From assembly GCF_047948215.1 (NCBI RefSeq), contig NC_134465.1:50685946-50749945 (forward strand): 64,000 nt of DNA, written 5' to 3'. Of this stretch, positions 11,021 through 22,310 are shown piece by piece. Below the pieces are notes generated by a model, which was not told the origin of the DNA, ran no database searches, and saw only the letters and a list, made by a program, of their open reading frames with translations. Numbering within the stretch: the stretch's first letter is position 1; each line of letters opens with the position of its first letter. The DNA comes from Lycorma delicatula. Lineage: Eukaryota; Arthropoda; Insecta; Hemiptera; Fulgoridae. Both the position numbers and the translations under genes were made by a program.

Positions 11021-11280
11021 TCCCTTTTATATTAATCTGTTTAGTTAAAGTAAGGGGACAAAAAGGAAACAGTTTTATCTTATATAGGAGAATTAGTTTT
11101 GGTTCAATTCATGATTTACTCTTGCGGAAACTTTATCTTTTCTGCAGTTAAGTATAGAGAAGATCAATCGTCGTCAATTATTTATGTATACTAATAAAAC
11201 TTTCATCCAGTGCTACCCGTTAATTTATATATGTAAAAAATCTATTACTATGTTGAGACCAAAAGTATAAAGCATTATAA

Positions 11281-11283
<3 letters not shown>

Positions 11284-11313
<30 letters not shown>
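11284..11313. repeat. (TA)n microsatellite, likely LINE-J 3' tail
   Basis: About 15 TA units just past the 3' end of the minus-strand LINE-J reading frame. Position and orientation suit a simple-repeat tail of that LINE (inference). Confidence 0.6.
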
Positions 11314-12109
11314 ATCATAATTCATGTAATTACATGGAACATACTTTCAGCGTCATCAATATTAATTAGCCATCGTCTTAATAGCTTAAGAAAGTGTTTA
11401 GGTTCCTACTCGTCTTTATATGATTAGGAAGTATGTTATACAATCTAGGAGCAGTACTTGAAAAGAACTTTATATAACTCGTTTTATTTGCTCTTGGGAC
11501 ATATACATTCCTTTTACTTCTAAATTCGTACTCGGTTATCGTACTAACTTTATGATCACTTCTTATAAAGAAAATTTTCATTACTTTATAAATATATAAA
11601 TAACGTAGCGGTAATTTAGATAATTCCCTAAATATTGGGAAAGAATGATCCGTAGTTCTTTTTTTACTTATCATTCTAACAAATCTTTTTTGGATTTTGA
11701 TTATAGAATCTAAATTTGTAACATAAGTTCCTCCCCAACAGGTGATGCCGTAGTCTAGTCGACTATGCGCAATAGCAAAATAAAGTTTTCTCATGGTTAT
11801 TTTTGGGGATAGTTTGTTTAAAAAATAAAATATTTTAAGATATTTTAATAGTTTTTGCTTTACTAGCGCAATATGATTCTTCCAGGTTAGACCACTATCT
11901 AACACAATGCCCAAGTATTTACAAATATCACGTTGTTATCTCACTACATTCTATACAATCGGATTTATTTATCGCACATTTTTTATATTTATATTTTATT
12001 GTAAGTGGCAATTTTATTTTCCCCCTTAAGCAGAAGTTGATATACAAAGTTTTTTTCAACGCTCAAGATCATATAATGATTTGAAAACCATAACCGCAGT
12101 GCCTTCAAA

Positions 12110-12395
12110 ATTTTTCTTTTTTTTGGGGGGGGGGGCAAAAAACGCCTGAGCGTAATCATCGCCCGGAATTTTTATTAATAAAAGGGTAAAATAGCTTTAA
12201 AATAATAAAACTTATAAGGTGTAAAATTAATATAAATCATATAATAAAAATTTATTAAAACAAAAGTCAAAAAAGTGAAATAAAACTCAAAACTGATATC
12301 GCAGACGAAGTCTGCGATATCAGTTTTGAATCTTTTGAAACTTTTAAAATATAAAAGTTAAATAATAGAATAAAGAAACTATATAAAACTTACCT
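12110..12395 (-). other. Insertion in LINE-J with splice-like edges
   Basis: This segment interrupts the RT frame between EDMQ and LRLWF. On the minus strand its 5' edge reads TTAG|GTAAGTTTTAT and its 3' edge TTTTGAAG|GCACTG, with a C13 tract and a perfect hairpin (12291-12333) inside. It could be an unrelated small transposon or an intron-like insert; the true ends are not certain. Confidence 0.4.
12291..12333. repeat. Perfect 20-bp-arm hairpin
   Basis: The left arm TCAAAACTGATATCGCAGAC is exactly the reverse complement of the sequence after a 3-base GAA loop. It is too long and perfect for chance in AT-rich DNA. Confidence 0.85.
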
Positions 12396-12952
12396 AATTC
12401 TGATAGGTTGTGCGTCCAAATATTTGCATGTCCTCAATCACTTCTTTCCAGGTGTTGCGGACATAACACAAGGCTGTATCATCTGCAAACGCATATACAT
12501 TACCTTTAAGCGGGGCCGAACGGACACTATTTAGATATATTATGAATAGTATGGTTCCCAATACAGATCCTTGTGGGACTCCATATTGTATCCCAGCAAA
12601 ATTACTTAAACACCCTTTTATTCTCACGCACTGTTTCCTGTTGATCAGATAGCTCTCAAACCAACCGAATGAAACACCTCTAATTCCATTCATCCACAGA
12701 ATTCGTAGAAGGACATTGTGATCTACACAATCAAAAGCTTTTGTTATGTCTAAAATCCACACATGAAAAAGCTGGCGCTTTTGAAATGTGGTGCTATAGA
12801 CGTATGCTAAGGATATCTTGGAAGAATAAGGTGTCAAACATCAAGGTACTAGAGAGTATGAATAAACAACTCGAGATTACGTCTGCAGTACAAACAGGGA
12901 AATTACAGTATCTAGGTCACATAACGAGGGGAGAGAAGTTTGTGTTGCTCCA

Positions 12953-12964
12953 GGTGATCATGCA
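12953..12964. repeat. Target-site duplication, left copy
   Basis: GGTGATCATGCA, exactly repeated at 13269-13280. Confidence 0.9.
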
Positions 12965-13268
12965 TTTACCCACCGGGTTGGTCTAGTGGTTAACGCGTCT
13001 TCCCAAATCAGCTGATTTGGAAGTCGAGAGTTACAGCGTTGAAGTCCTAGTAAAGCCAGTTATTTTTACACGGATTTGAATACTACATCATGGATACCAG
13101 TGTTCTTTGGTGGTTGGGTTTCAATTAACCACACATCTCAGGAATGGTCGAACTGAGAATGTACAAGACTACACTTCATTTACACTCATACATATCATCC
13201 TCATTCATCCTCTGAAGAATTATCTAAACGGTAATTACCGGAGGCTAAACAGGAAAAAAGAAAGAAAT
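12965..13268 (+). mobile_element. SINE-1 copy inserted in LINE-B
   Basis: Near-consensus SINE-1 (head CACCGGGTTGGTCTAGTGGT, CAAATCAGCTGATTTGG; tail CATCCTCTGAAGAATTATC, CCGGAGGCTAAACAGG). A perfect 12-bp duplication brackets it, and the LINE-B reading frame resumes on the far side, so the insertion postdates LINE-B. Confidence 0.93.
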
Positions 13269-13280
13269 GGTGATCATGCA
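13269..13280. repeat. Target-site duplication, right copy
   Basis: Exact repeat of 12953-12964. Confidence 0.9.
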
Positions 13281-13643
13281 GGGGAAGATAATGGGCGAGA
13301 TGGGAGGCACAAAATTTAATGATTGCGCAATCTGAGGGAATGGTTCAGCGCAATGTCCACTGAACTGTTCCGAGCTGCCTACTCAAAGGTCAAAGTAGCG
13401 ATGATTGCAAACCTCCTGAAAGGAGATGCCTGTTGAAGAAGTAAATGGAATGAAAAAATAGATAGTTATTATTAACTAAAGTATTTTTGTTCAATAGGTA
13501 AATTTTTTATTCTAACTGGTACATAATATTATATAGATTATTGATTAAAACAGTATGGATGAAATGATAGTTTTAAGACAAAAAATAGATGTGATTAAAG
13601 TATATAAATTAAATTTAAAAAAATTAGATTAAAAAAAAAAAAT

Positions 13644-13769
13644 GTTACAAAACTCTTACCCACTCGATTTCATTTATATATTATACATATAACATTTACA
13701 GAAATAATACAATTCTTATGATTATTCGTTGTTTAATAAATGAAATCGGGCCGGTAAGAGTTTTGTAAC
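13644..13769. repeat. Small inverted-repeat element (MITE-like hairpin)
   Basis: The arms at 13644-13676 and 13737-13769 match at 29 of 33 positions in inverted orientation (GTTACAAAACTCTTACC / complement), separated by about 60 bp and flanked by A and T runs. Confidence 0.65.
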
Positions 13770-14879
13770 TTTTTTCTTTTTTTTGCTTATTACATTGAAC
13801 GCTTAAACATTGTTTATTATCTGTTATTGTATTTGCCTATTACATATATTTAACATGCATTTTTTTAAACATATTCTAAATTAATAACAGATCTTGATAA
13901 TAGAAATGGAGTTTCTTACTTTATTTGATATCAATATCGTTTTGTTAAAAACAGTTTTTTTTATTACAGAAATGTATGTTTTTTGAGCGAAAGAAATTAT
14001 ATATGCGAGACTTACCGTACGGTTTACAATTTCATTGTAATTTTTTTTGTTGATATTACTGCGTTTTGTTAGATTATTCTTTTTTTTTTTTTATGAATTA
14101 TTAATTGTTATCTTATGGATTTTTTGATTAAAATTTATTGCCATAGAACAAACAAATTGAATGTCACGGCCTTTTTTTTATAGTCATATCATTCACTTCA
14201 TACCATATTTTCCTGTTTTAATAAAACTAGTATAATGACCTTTACGAATTGAAAATTCGTGATGTAATATTGCACTTTGTACGTGTAACCCTCAATTTTT
14301 ATCGTTAAATTCGATTTTACCAATCGAATTTATTTCTGTTTTATTTATTCCTTTTTTTTTAATAAAACTAGTACAATATCTTGTAAACTAACACTTTTAT
14401 TTTTTTTAAAGAAGTTTTGAAAATTAAAAAAAATTGTTTCATCTTCAGTACTTTCATTTTCATAACAGCATTTACTATTAAAAGAAGCTGTAGTAGTATA
14501 TTTTCTTTTAAATTTGATTTTTTCAAGTACATTATCAAGTTTTTGTACTCTACGTAGAACTATCAAGTACTGCTATCTAGCGGCGCGATTGATAAAAGTT
14601 ATATAAAAAAAATGAATAAAATGACATATTCAAGTTCCGCGGTTCATCAAATGGAAAAAACAACATTGTTTAACAAAATTCCAGGTATTTTTTGAAAGTA
14701 TTCTTAATTACTAATCTAATTGAACTGAAATATAAGGTTTCACGCTTATTATTATTTTTTTACCATTTTCATTTAACTTTTAGGTTAGGTCATGTTTAGA
14801 ACTGTAAATGTATTTCGTTGAGTTCGTCGCGCCTCTTACCAACGAACTTCGTGAAATGCAGATCATTTAAGTATTTATC
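13770..14879. other. AT-rich non-coding stretch
   Basis: No supported gene. An upstream ligase exon was looked for here and not recognised. Confidence 0.5.
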
Positions 14880-15107
14880 AGTTCTATTACGACTTCTTTC
14901 TTATGTTCTTCAATTATTACTGTTGCTCTTCGGTTCCTGTAAATGTTAGCAATCGTTCTTCTATCTGTATTTGAACCCTAATTTTTTAAAAATGCTGATC
15001 ATTTTATTCCAGTCTACGTTATCGAATGCCTTTTCTAGGTTTATAAATGCCAAGTATGTTGGTTTGTTTTTCTTTAATCTTCCTTCTATTAATCTGAAAC
15101 AGATATA
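14880..15107 (-). pseudogene. LINE-R fragment, RT palm region
   Basis: The minus strand reads INLEKAFDNVDWNKMISIFK, then RRTIANIYRNR, matching the LINE-R copy at 62330-62480 (FIDLEKAFNNVDW). Both ends are truncated. Confidence 0.75.
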
Positions 15108-15825
15108 ATTTTATAAACTTCACTCACAAAAATAAGTTAATTTAGTCATTCATAATTTCTGATTTGAAACTAGTACTAAATAAGATCATAAACTACAATG
15201 ATTTTCCAAGACTATCCTTTGAGGATTAATAATCTCTTCAACTTGCTCCTTTCTTTTTATAAACTATTATTTTATAAATTGCATCAAATGTTAGAATGGC
15301 AATTACTGATTTGGTCGTGAACTTAGTGTTATGAAGACTGTACTGGTTCAGGATTATTAAGAGACTTTCTCTCATTTGAGAATTGTTCAAAATGTTACCG
15401 ATGGAATATAGTGGTGGAGAACCAGTCAGAATTTTTGTTCTATAATATAATGTAATTTAATTATAGTATAGTGTAAAATTATAGTATAATAAAAAAAATC
15501 TAATTTTAAAAATCTAATTATAGTTAGTAAAAGTGAAATTTTAGTATAATTAAATTTTTAAGGTCATTGTTTCTTTTTTTTTTAACTAATACAACCAGTT
15601 TAGATTGAACGTTTAGATAAGTGTTAGTTTTTTTAATGAGAATCTTTTATATTATAAAATTTAAATATAATAACAATAATATTTTTGTTAAATCTTTTTT
15701 ATTTTGAAGTTGATAAAGATGTTAAATAATATGTTAGAAATACATATGTATGTTAATATTTTTTAATAATGTAAATACAAATGTATTATGATATAATTAT
15801 TGTTTGTTTATTTGTTTGTTTACAG

Positions 15826-15897
15826 AGGAGACTGTGCACTGCTGCTAAAAAGGCTTTATCTAAAATTCCCACCAAACATATAAAAGCCGAGGATAAG
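15826..15897 (+). CDS. gol: Goliath-type E3 ubiquitin ligase, exon upstream of the RING
   Basis: 72 nt, 24 codons, phase 0 at both ends as read: RRLCTAAKKALSKIPTKHIK then AEDK. The acceptor is TTTGTTTACAG at 15825; the donor is AAG|GTGAAT at 15898. The block AKKAL.KIPTK is the conserved cytoplasmic linker between membrane segment and RING in the goliath/RNF130/RNF150 family. These proteins are single-pass endosomal or secretory-membrane E3 ligases with a luminal PA domain. The exons for signal peptide, PA domain and membrane helix should be 5' of this one and were not found in the window. Family membership is firm when read with the next two exons. Confidence 0.88.
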
Positions 15898-16195
15898 GTG
15901 AATGCATAACCTTTATACAAATTATTATTTTTTAAATATCTTTTTTTTAACATTAGTCTTTCATAAAATTTTAATAATAGTATCTCATTAACATTGTGTG
16001 AAATTATTTTTAGTTCCTATTTTACATTTAGCATTCTTCTTCATTTTTGTTAAATATGAGAATATTTTTATTCAACAAAAATATTTTAGTTTTTTTTAAA
16101 TTTTAAATTAAACAAAGTACAATATACTTGTTATGCAACTGTAGTTGTTTATATATATGTATATATTCACACACAATATACATTGTTGTATGTCT

Positions 16196-16210
16196 AGTAA
16201 TTTAGAAGGT
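16196..16210. repeat. Target-site duplication, left copy
   Basis: AGTAATTTAGAAGGT, exactly repeated at 16509-16523. Confidence 0.9.
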
Positions 16211-16508
16211 AACCCACCGGGTTGGTCTAGTGATAAACGCGCCTTCCCAAATCAGCTGATTTGGAAGTGGAGAGTTCCAGCGTTCAAGTCCTAGTAAAGC
16301 CAGTTATTTTTACACGGATTTGAATACTAGATCGTGGATACCGGTTTCTTTGGTGGTTGGGTTTCAATTAACCACACATCTCAGGAATGGTTGAACTGAG
16401 AATGTACAAGACTACACTTCATTTACACTCATACATATCATCCTCATTCATCCTCTGAAGTATTATCTAAATGGCAGTTACCGGAGGCTAAACAGGAAAA
16501 AGAAAAAG
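16211..16508 (+). mobile_element. SINE-1 copy in the ligase intron
   Basis: Near-consensus SINE-1 in the same orientation as the host gene, with A and B boxes, shared tail and an A-rich end. Flanked by a perfect 15-bp duplication. It lies about 310 bp downstream of the 15826-15897 exon. Confidence 0.92.
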
Positions 16509-16523
16509 AGTAATTTAGAAGGT
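16509..16523. repeat. Target-site duplication, right copy
   Basis: Exact repeat of 16196-16210. Confidence 0.9.
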
Positions 16524-17194
16524 TATTTACAATCAGAAAAATTAGCTGCACCTTTAGTAATAATACAATTAAAATGGTAGTGACAGTTTGATTGACGAGA
16601 AATTTTCTTAACTGTCATGGTTGCTAAAATCCAATAATAATCGTTATAACTTATAAACAGCATATGTAGAATATTGCACTGTTATCAAAGTGATTATTCT
16701 ATTACTAAAATGCTATTAGTGTGGGATATTCACAACAATGTTAATTGCATATACATCACAAAATATTATATTTTTTATTACTATTGTTTTCAATTACACT
16801 TTGCATCATTGTTATTGTCATCTTTTTATTTTATTCAATTGTTACTCTGTTGACTGTAAACATGGATTTACATTAGTGTCTACCAGTCCTTTTCAAAAAG
16901 TTTCTCCACATATGATCTTTATATAAAAAAATAATCATTTTTTTTTGTGTTTCTCTCATTCACAATATTTTCTTTGTCTTTCATATTTTGTTCATTATTA
17001 TTTAGATCGTTAGAAATATTCTATTTTATTATTTTGAAGATTTTTTAGGGTAAAAAATTTATAGAGTTTGTAACTGCTTCCTGTAATAAATCAAAATATT
17101 TATTTATAAAGTTAATGATATTATACTCAAACATAAACTGAACTATTATTAACATTTATTACTACAGAACAAAAATTCAAAATGTAATTTATGG

Positions 17195-18120
17195 GTTTCT
17201 TAATAATTCTCTTGAAGGTCTACTCGTTTTTCTTGACATGTAGGCATCTTGTGGATCCCTTCTTCGTAAAAAGTTTTAGGAGTCGTGAGCCAATTGCACA
17301 TGAAATCCTGTACTTCGTTATTGTTCTGGAATCGATATCCTCCCATTGTTTCATTTAATAGCCCAAACAGAATGAAATCACAGGAGGATAAATCTGGACT
17401 GAATAGAGTTTGTTCTAAGATTTCCCAGGAAAATTTATCTTGAATGCTAATGCCTTCATGAGGATTTATTTACAAGGAGAATCACATCTTTGATTTGTTG
17501 ATGACATCTTTTGTTCATGTTGGTGGGTTTCACTTTGTTCAAGAGCTGTCAGTAAAATACAGCATTCAGAGTGTGTGATATTCATGAAGAAAATTGATGA
17601 GCTTTCCAGTCTCAAAAGATGGTTGTGAAGACTTTTCTTGCTGACATATGCATTTTCATCTTTATAGGCTCTACACTCCTACGTCATTCCATACTTTCCA
17701 ATTCTGACTTTGATCAGGATTTCTGATCAGGATATCAAAATCGGTTCAGGACCCTGAATTAATATTGATGAGGAAATTTGCCAAAGACTCTTTGGCAAAT
17801 GGCCTGTTTCTGATTTTGGTTAAAAAAAGTCTTGGTACCTAAGATGCTTTGTGATAATGGAATAGGCATTTATATGATTAATACCCACTTCTGAAGCACT
17901 TTTATCACCCATAAGATGCTGACCATTTTCAAGGAGGCCAAAGATCAATTAAATTTTGTCATCTATCATACTTGTTCTTGAATATTTATTGTGACTGTTG
18001 TTTTCTACAACCTGACTCCCTCTTTAAATTTGCTGGCCTATTTGTAAACTTGGTTACTTGACAGTGTCATATCCCCAAACTGGGCACAAAATGAGAAACT
18101 TCACAATAATACATTGCACA
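17195..18120 (-). pseudogene. Ancient mariner transposase fossil (M4)
   Basis: The minus strand has an HTH-like remnant (ASEVGINHINAYSIITKHLR near 17830-17920) and a C-terminal domain near 17200-17500 with LFSPDLSSCDFILFGLLNE (third catalytic Asp context), GGYRFQNNNEVQDFM and TFYEEGIHKMPT, as in DD34D mariners. Many stops and frameshifts occur, and terminal repeats were not found. Confidence 0.65.
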
Positions 18121-18193
18121 GCTGACGATGAAATGTCATCGTCAGCATCGATTAGCATCTGACATGATGCTAATCACCAGAGAGATTAGCATC
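18121..18193. other. Two adjacent perfect hairpins with a third matching arm
   Basis: 18121-18146 folds as GCTGACGATGA-AATG-TCATCGTCAGC (11-bp stem). 18150-18175 folds as GATTAGCATC-loop-GATGCTAATC (10-bp stem). A further GATTAGCATC at 18184-18193 could compete for the same arm. Confidence 0.6.
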
Positions 18194-18849
18194 ATAGTTT
18201 ACGCACAAGTAGTAACGGGTATTTTAGATGTGGGTCTTTACTTGCTACTGTACTCTTCAGGTTTCCTCACCCAAACTCTACTGTTGTAGCATCAAGAGTG
18301 GGAGAAATCCATACATATGCTCTCACCTGAGTGTGCAAATGTGTGTGTCTTTCTGCAGGCAGCAAGAGCCATCTCCTGACATATAGTTCACTATGATGGA
18401 TGGACATTATCCTGATAGTGATGGCTGGAGTGTCCATCCTGTTCCCACATCTCCACCATTAACATTTTTCCGCTTCAACCTATTCATGTTTGTATGTCGG
18501 TCATGAAGACAAAAGTCCAGTTTATATTTGATTGGCTCTTTTATAAGTAGATTACCATACTGATAGGCTTTAAAACCATGCTGATTGGTTTTATATCACA
18601 TTCTAAATTAATTTTGTTGTATGAATACAGATTTATCTAATTGTTTAGCGATATAATATTACTATAGTTATATTTATTTAACGAGCTATAACCTTCCTGA
18701 TGAATTTTAAGCTTCATAATAATATAAAAAATCGAGGGTGATCTTGTTTTAATCCCTAATAATTTTTGTCAATGCGGAAAACTAAAGAACATATTGTAAC
18801 TGTCTATATCATTATAATTTAACAGCACATAAAAATTAGAATTATTGGT

Positions 18850-19750
18850 GGACATTTGTTGTTGAATTTGGTATTTATATAAGTTACCATCTATGAAAAA
18901 ATTTCCATCCAGAGTATTTGTTATAAATTAATTATATTATAAACATAATTATTAATCCTAAAATAACAAGAAATAAACTGAAATTACTTTCTTTTACTTT
19001 TTTTTTATTAGTCATTTGATTGGTTTGATACATTTTTCCATATCTTTTAATTCAACATTTTAAATTTCAATGTATTTTTTTAATTTATATCTTTAATTAT
19101 TTATTTAATTATATTCTAACCTTTGTTTTTTTATTTTTTATTTATTTCTTTTTACTTTTTTAAGTGAAAATTTGAATCAGACATCTTTGCTTAACAGTAT
19201 ATCGTAGAACCACTTTATAAGGTAAATTCAAATATAAACGAGAATTTCATATCTATAATTTATTTACTGAGTTCAGTGAGTTAATTGTTTCCCAATCAAT
19301 ATACTTTTCTGCGTTGCAAGATGGTTTTCTAGTCATTTCTTGTTCCTTAAAGAAACCGACTCCTTTGTTTGAATATACATCCATATTTGTAATAACAATG
19401 ACGTCTTTATTTCAAATTTCTATACTCCTAAAAATTACTTAAATAGGTGAAACAAATTATATTATTTATGATGGTGCTATATCTAGACTGTATGAGCGTA
19501 GAAGTAGCAAATTTTATTTGAGATCTGTTAACATTTTCATATTTACTAATGATAGTGTATTAGAAAACTTTTCCCGAAGGAAACAAAAGACTGCAATTTT
19601 TCTCTTGAAATGATTTTCAGGCTTTATCTTTTAGGATTGTAGCATGGACTAAGCAGTGATAGTTTTTAGTTTGTCAGAAAGTCAAGGTTGTTGAATATTC
19701 TCTTCCTGTGTACCTCCAAAAACAGCTTGCAATTAATTTCCTGGAAGAAA
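18850..19750 (+). repeat. Local direct duplication, copy 1 (with extra 430 bp)
   Basis: Two blocks, 18850-18955 and 19388-19750, match 21190-21655 in order and orientation at roughly 90% identity (shared TTTCCATCCAGAGT, TTTCAAATTTCTATACTCC, GACTGTATGAGCGTAGA). The middle 18956-19387 is absent from copy 2 and carries a scrap of LINE-R 3' end near 18995-19045. Confidence 0.75.
18995..19045 (-). repeat. LINE-R 3' end scrap
   Basis: ATTAGTCATTTGATTGGTTT resembles the minus-strand LINE-R terminus CTTCAGTCATTTGACTGGTT after a T-tract. Confidence 0.5.
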
Positions 19751-19759
19751 ATGTGATTT

Positions 19760-21185
19760 ATTTTTTTCATGGTAGATATGAGCTTGAATTTTATTTTAAC
19801 ATACTTTCTTATTTTGAATCTCAGCTACACTCGTTTTATATTAGTTATTGTGGAGCCTAAAATGTTGTTTCTATTCTTTTAATATCTTTGCTGAAGTTGT
19901 GATTGGTGTTGGGTTAGCACTGAAGATTCTTAAAATGAGATGATTTCCTAATATTGTTTTTATATTACAAAATTTTTCAAATAATTCAAAGTTTTCTTAA
20001 TAGTCGAAGTCTTATCTTTATTCACTAACGTTTGTAGCTGATGAGTGTGCTTCAACTTTCTGAATTATTTGCACCATTCATTCTTCGTAGACTGAGAAAG
20101 ACACTTATTTCTAAACTGATATATCATATATTTTTTATAACATAATATTTCCATCGTTTGTCAAAAACATAATGATAATTTGCTGTGTAACATTACTCTA
20201 CTCCTCATTTTTATATATGTGGATTGAAATTTACAACAAGGAATGTAAAAACAACCAGCAGTGCTATGTTCAGTTGACACTTGCAATTGTTTTGTATCAA
20301 GTCATATAATCTAACTTGCACTCATTATAAGAGCAAAGCATGAAAATTCCTCTTCATAGTTGAATTTTCCTTGTATATTTAATATAGATTTTAAATAATT
20401 TCATTCTTATTTCTATGTCTATGTTTGAAATCAGACACTTTCTTTTCTGTTTTAAAGTTTTTCTTTTGTGTATTAATTTTTTTTTGTATCTTGTTTCTTC
20501 TTGTATTTTTACTACTTAATAAATATTAAGTTATTTTAAAGTTTTAAGTCAACCAGATTTAGGGTCGGAGAGATATTAAACACTATTTGTGAAACGTTTT
20601 AGCAAAGCTATTGATCAGAAAAGTTTAAATTTGGCACAAATAAATATATACATATATATTTAAATTGTATTAAAATAAATCACCTAATATAGAATAATGA
20701 GGTATGATATACCTTACCTTAATTTTATCATGAATGTATCTTTGCCAGATCTTGCATCTTCAAGATTAAAATAATTCTGTTACTGCATAATAAAAATTAA
20801 AATACTAAAATAATGAAATTTGCATATTAATTTATATGAGTGCTGCTGTCTGTTGCAGTTTTTATAAGACTGTCTCCTTCAAATACTGTCTTTTAATTTG
20901 CATGGAATTTATAAAATTAAAGGTTAATCACAAATCCATCCATAAATAAAACAAAACTTAAAACTTATAACCGGCATTAAAATAAACTCTTGAAACACAC
21001 CTGATTACAGAATCATACAGCACCAAGGGACACTGTCCAGGCTCTGCGATTCGAAGGGAGAATTTGTGATACTCCCGCCACTTTTGCGTTCTGTTTCGTA
21101 AAATGAAATGTAATGATTGTGATGGTATTTATATAGGAATAATAAATAGATCCCCTTTAAAATAGATTTTTTGAACATATTAGAA
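19760..21185. other. AT-rich intronic stretch
   Basis: No gene, RNA or defined element recognised. Confidence 0.5.
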
Positions 21186-21189
21186 TTTT

Positions 21190-21655
21190 TGCTGCACATT
21201 TGTTGTTGAATTTGATATTTTAAGTTACTAACTGTGAAAAAATTTCCATCCAGAGTGTTTGTTATAAATTAATTAGATTATAAACATAATTATATTGTAA
21301 TATCAATGGCATCTTTATTTCAAATTTCTATACTCCTAAAAATTACGTAAATGGTTGAAACAAATTATATTATTTATGATGGTGCTATCTCTGGACTGTA
21401 TGAGCGTAGAGGTAGCAAATTTTACTTGAGATCTGTTAACATTTTCATATTTACTAATGATAGTCTAAAGGAAAATTTTCCTAGAGGAAATAGAAGACTG
21501 CAGTTTTTCTCTTGAAATGATATTCAGGCTTTATCTTTTAAGATTGTAGCATAGACTAAGGAGTGATAGTGTCTAGTTTGTCAGAAAGTCAAGATTGAAT
21601 ATTCTCTTACTGTGTATCTCCAAAAAAGGTTTGCAATTAATTTCTTGCTAGAAAA
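21190..21655 (+). repeat. Local direct duplication, copy 2 (compact)
   Basis: Continuous counterpart of 18850-18955 plus 19388-19750, about 2 kb downstream. Confidence 0.75.
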
Positions 21656-21744
21656 AAAAAAAAAATCTTTGATAGAATAAAATAATAAATTAGGTTTATC
21701 TAATATGCCAGATCATATAATAAACAATAAACATTAGTACAAAT

Positions 21745-22310
21745 TTGGAAGTAGAATTAAAAATAAACAAGGACAAAGCAGGAGCGATATAAAATGCCGA
21801 ATAGCACAGGTGAAATGAGCCTTCAGTCAGAAACATAATTTGTTTAAATCAAAAATTAATTTAAATGTCAGGAAAAGATTTTTGAAAGTATATGTTTGGA
21901 GTGTCGCTTTATATGGAAGTGAAACTTGGACGGAGTATCTGAGAAGAAAAGATTAGAAGCTTTTGAAATTTGGTGCTATAGGAGAATGTTAAAAATCAGA
22001 CGGGCGGATAAAGTGACAAATGAAGAGGTGTTGCGGCAAGTAGATGAAGAAAGTAGCATTTGGAAAAATGTAGCTAAATGAAGAGACATACTTATAGGCC
22101 ACATATTAAGGCATCCTGGAGGGATTATTTTTATATTGGAGGGACAGGTAGATGGAAGAAATTGTGTAGACAGGCCACGTTTGGAATATGTAAAACAAAT
22201 TGTTAGGGACGTAGGATGTAGGGGGTGTACCGAAATGAAACGACTAGCACTAGATAGGGAATCTTGGAGATCTGCATCAAACCAGTCAATTGACTGAAGA
22301 CAAAAAAAAG
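21745..22310 (+). pseudogene. LINE-R 3' fragment
   Basis: Contains SRSDIKCRIAQ, LNVRKRFLKVYVWSVALYGS, frameshifted EEVLRQVDEE and LALDRESW regions, and the 3' terminus GACTGAAGAC plus A-tract. 5' truncated and frameshifted near 21935. Confidence 0.82.

Larger units (their letters stand above)
11370..12762 (-). pseudogene. Jockey-like LINE (LINE-J) reverse transcriptase fossil
   Basis: The minus strand starts inside the RT domain: ILDITKAFDCVDHNVLLRIL, then YGVPQGSVLGTILFIIYLN and VYAFADDTALCYV (FADD catalytic motif). An insertion of roughly 280 bp follows (about 12110-12395). RT sequence resumes with ALRLWFSNHYMILSVEKT, then WKNHIALVKQKL, LYFAIAHSRLDYGITCWGG and a C-terminal NKTSYIKFFSSTAPRLYNIL before a stop near 11378. 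5' truncated at 12762, where it abuts a LINE in the opposite direction. Confidence 0.85.
12764..13436 (+). pseudogene. LINE-B C-terminal fragment split by SINE-1
   Basis: Reads GAFEMWCYRRMLRISWKNKV, ITSAVQTGKLQYLGHITRGE, LLQVIM up to 12964. After the SINE it resumes with MQGKIMGEMGG and, in a shifted frame, LREWFSAMSTELFRAAYSK and ANLLKGDAC-stop (13434-13436). This is the post-RT C-terminal region typical of insect LINEs. There is one frameshift near 13320. It lies head to head with LINE-J at 12763. Confidence 0.8.

Noticed and set aside
1..15825. Search for the PA-domain and membrane exons of the ligase upstream of 15826
   Set aside because: No phase-compatible exon with a hydrophobic helix followed by a basic stretch was recognisable; short exons in AT-rich DNA can be missed, so absence is not proven.
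16738..16926. 62-codon frame rich in Ile, Phe and Tyr
   Set aside because: Typical chance frame in AT-rich DNA; no motif, no splice context and no conserved pattern.
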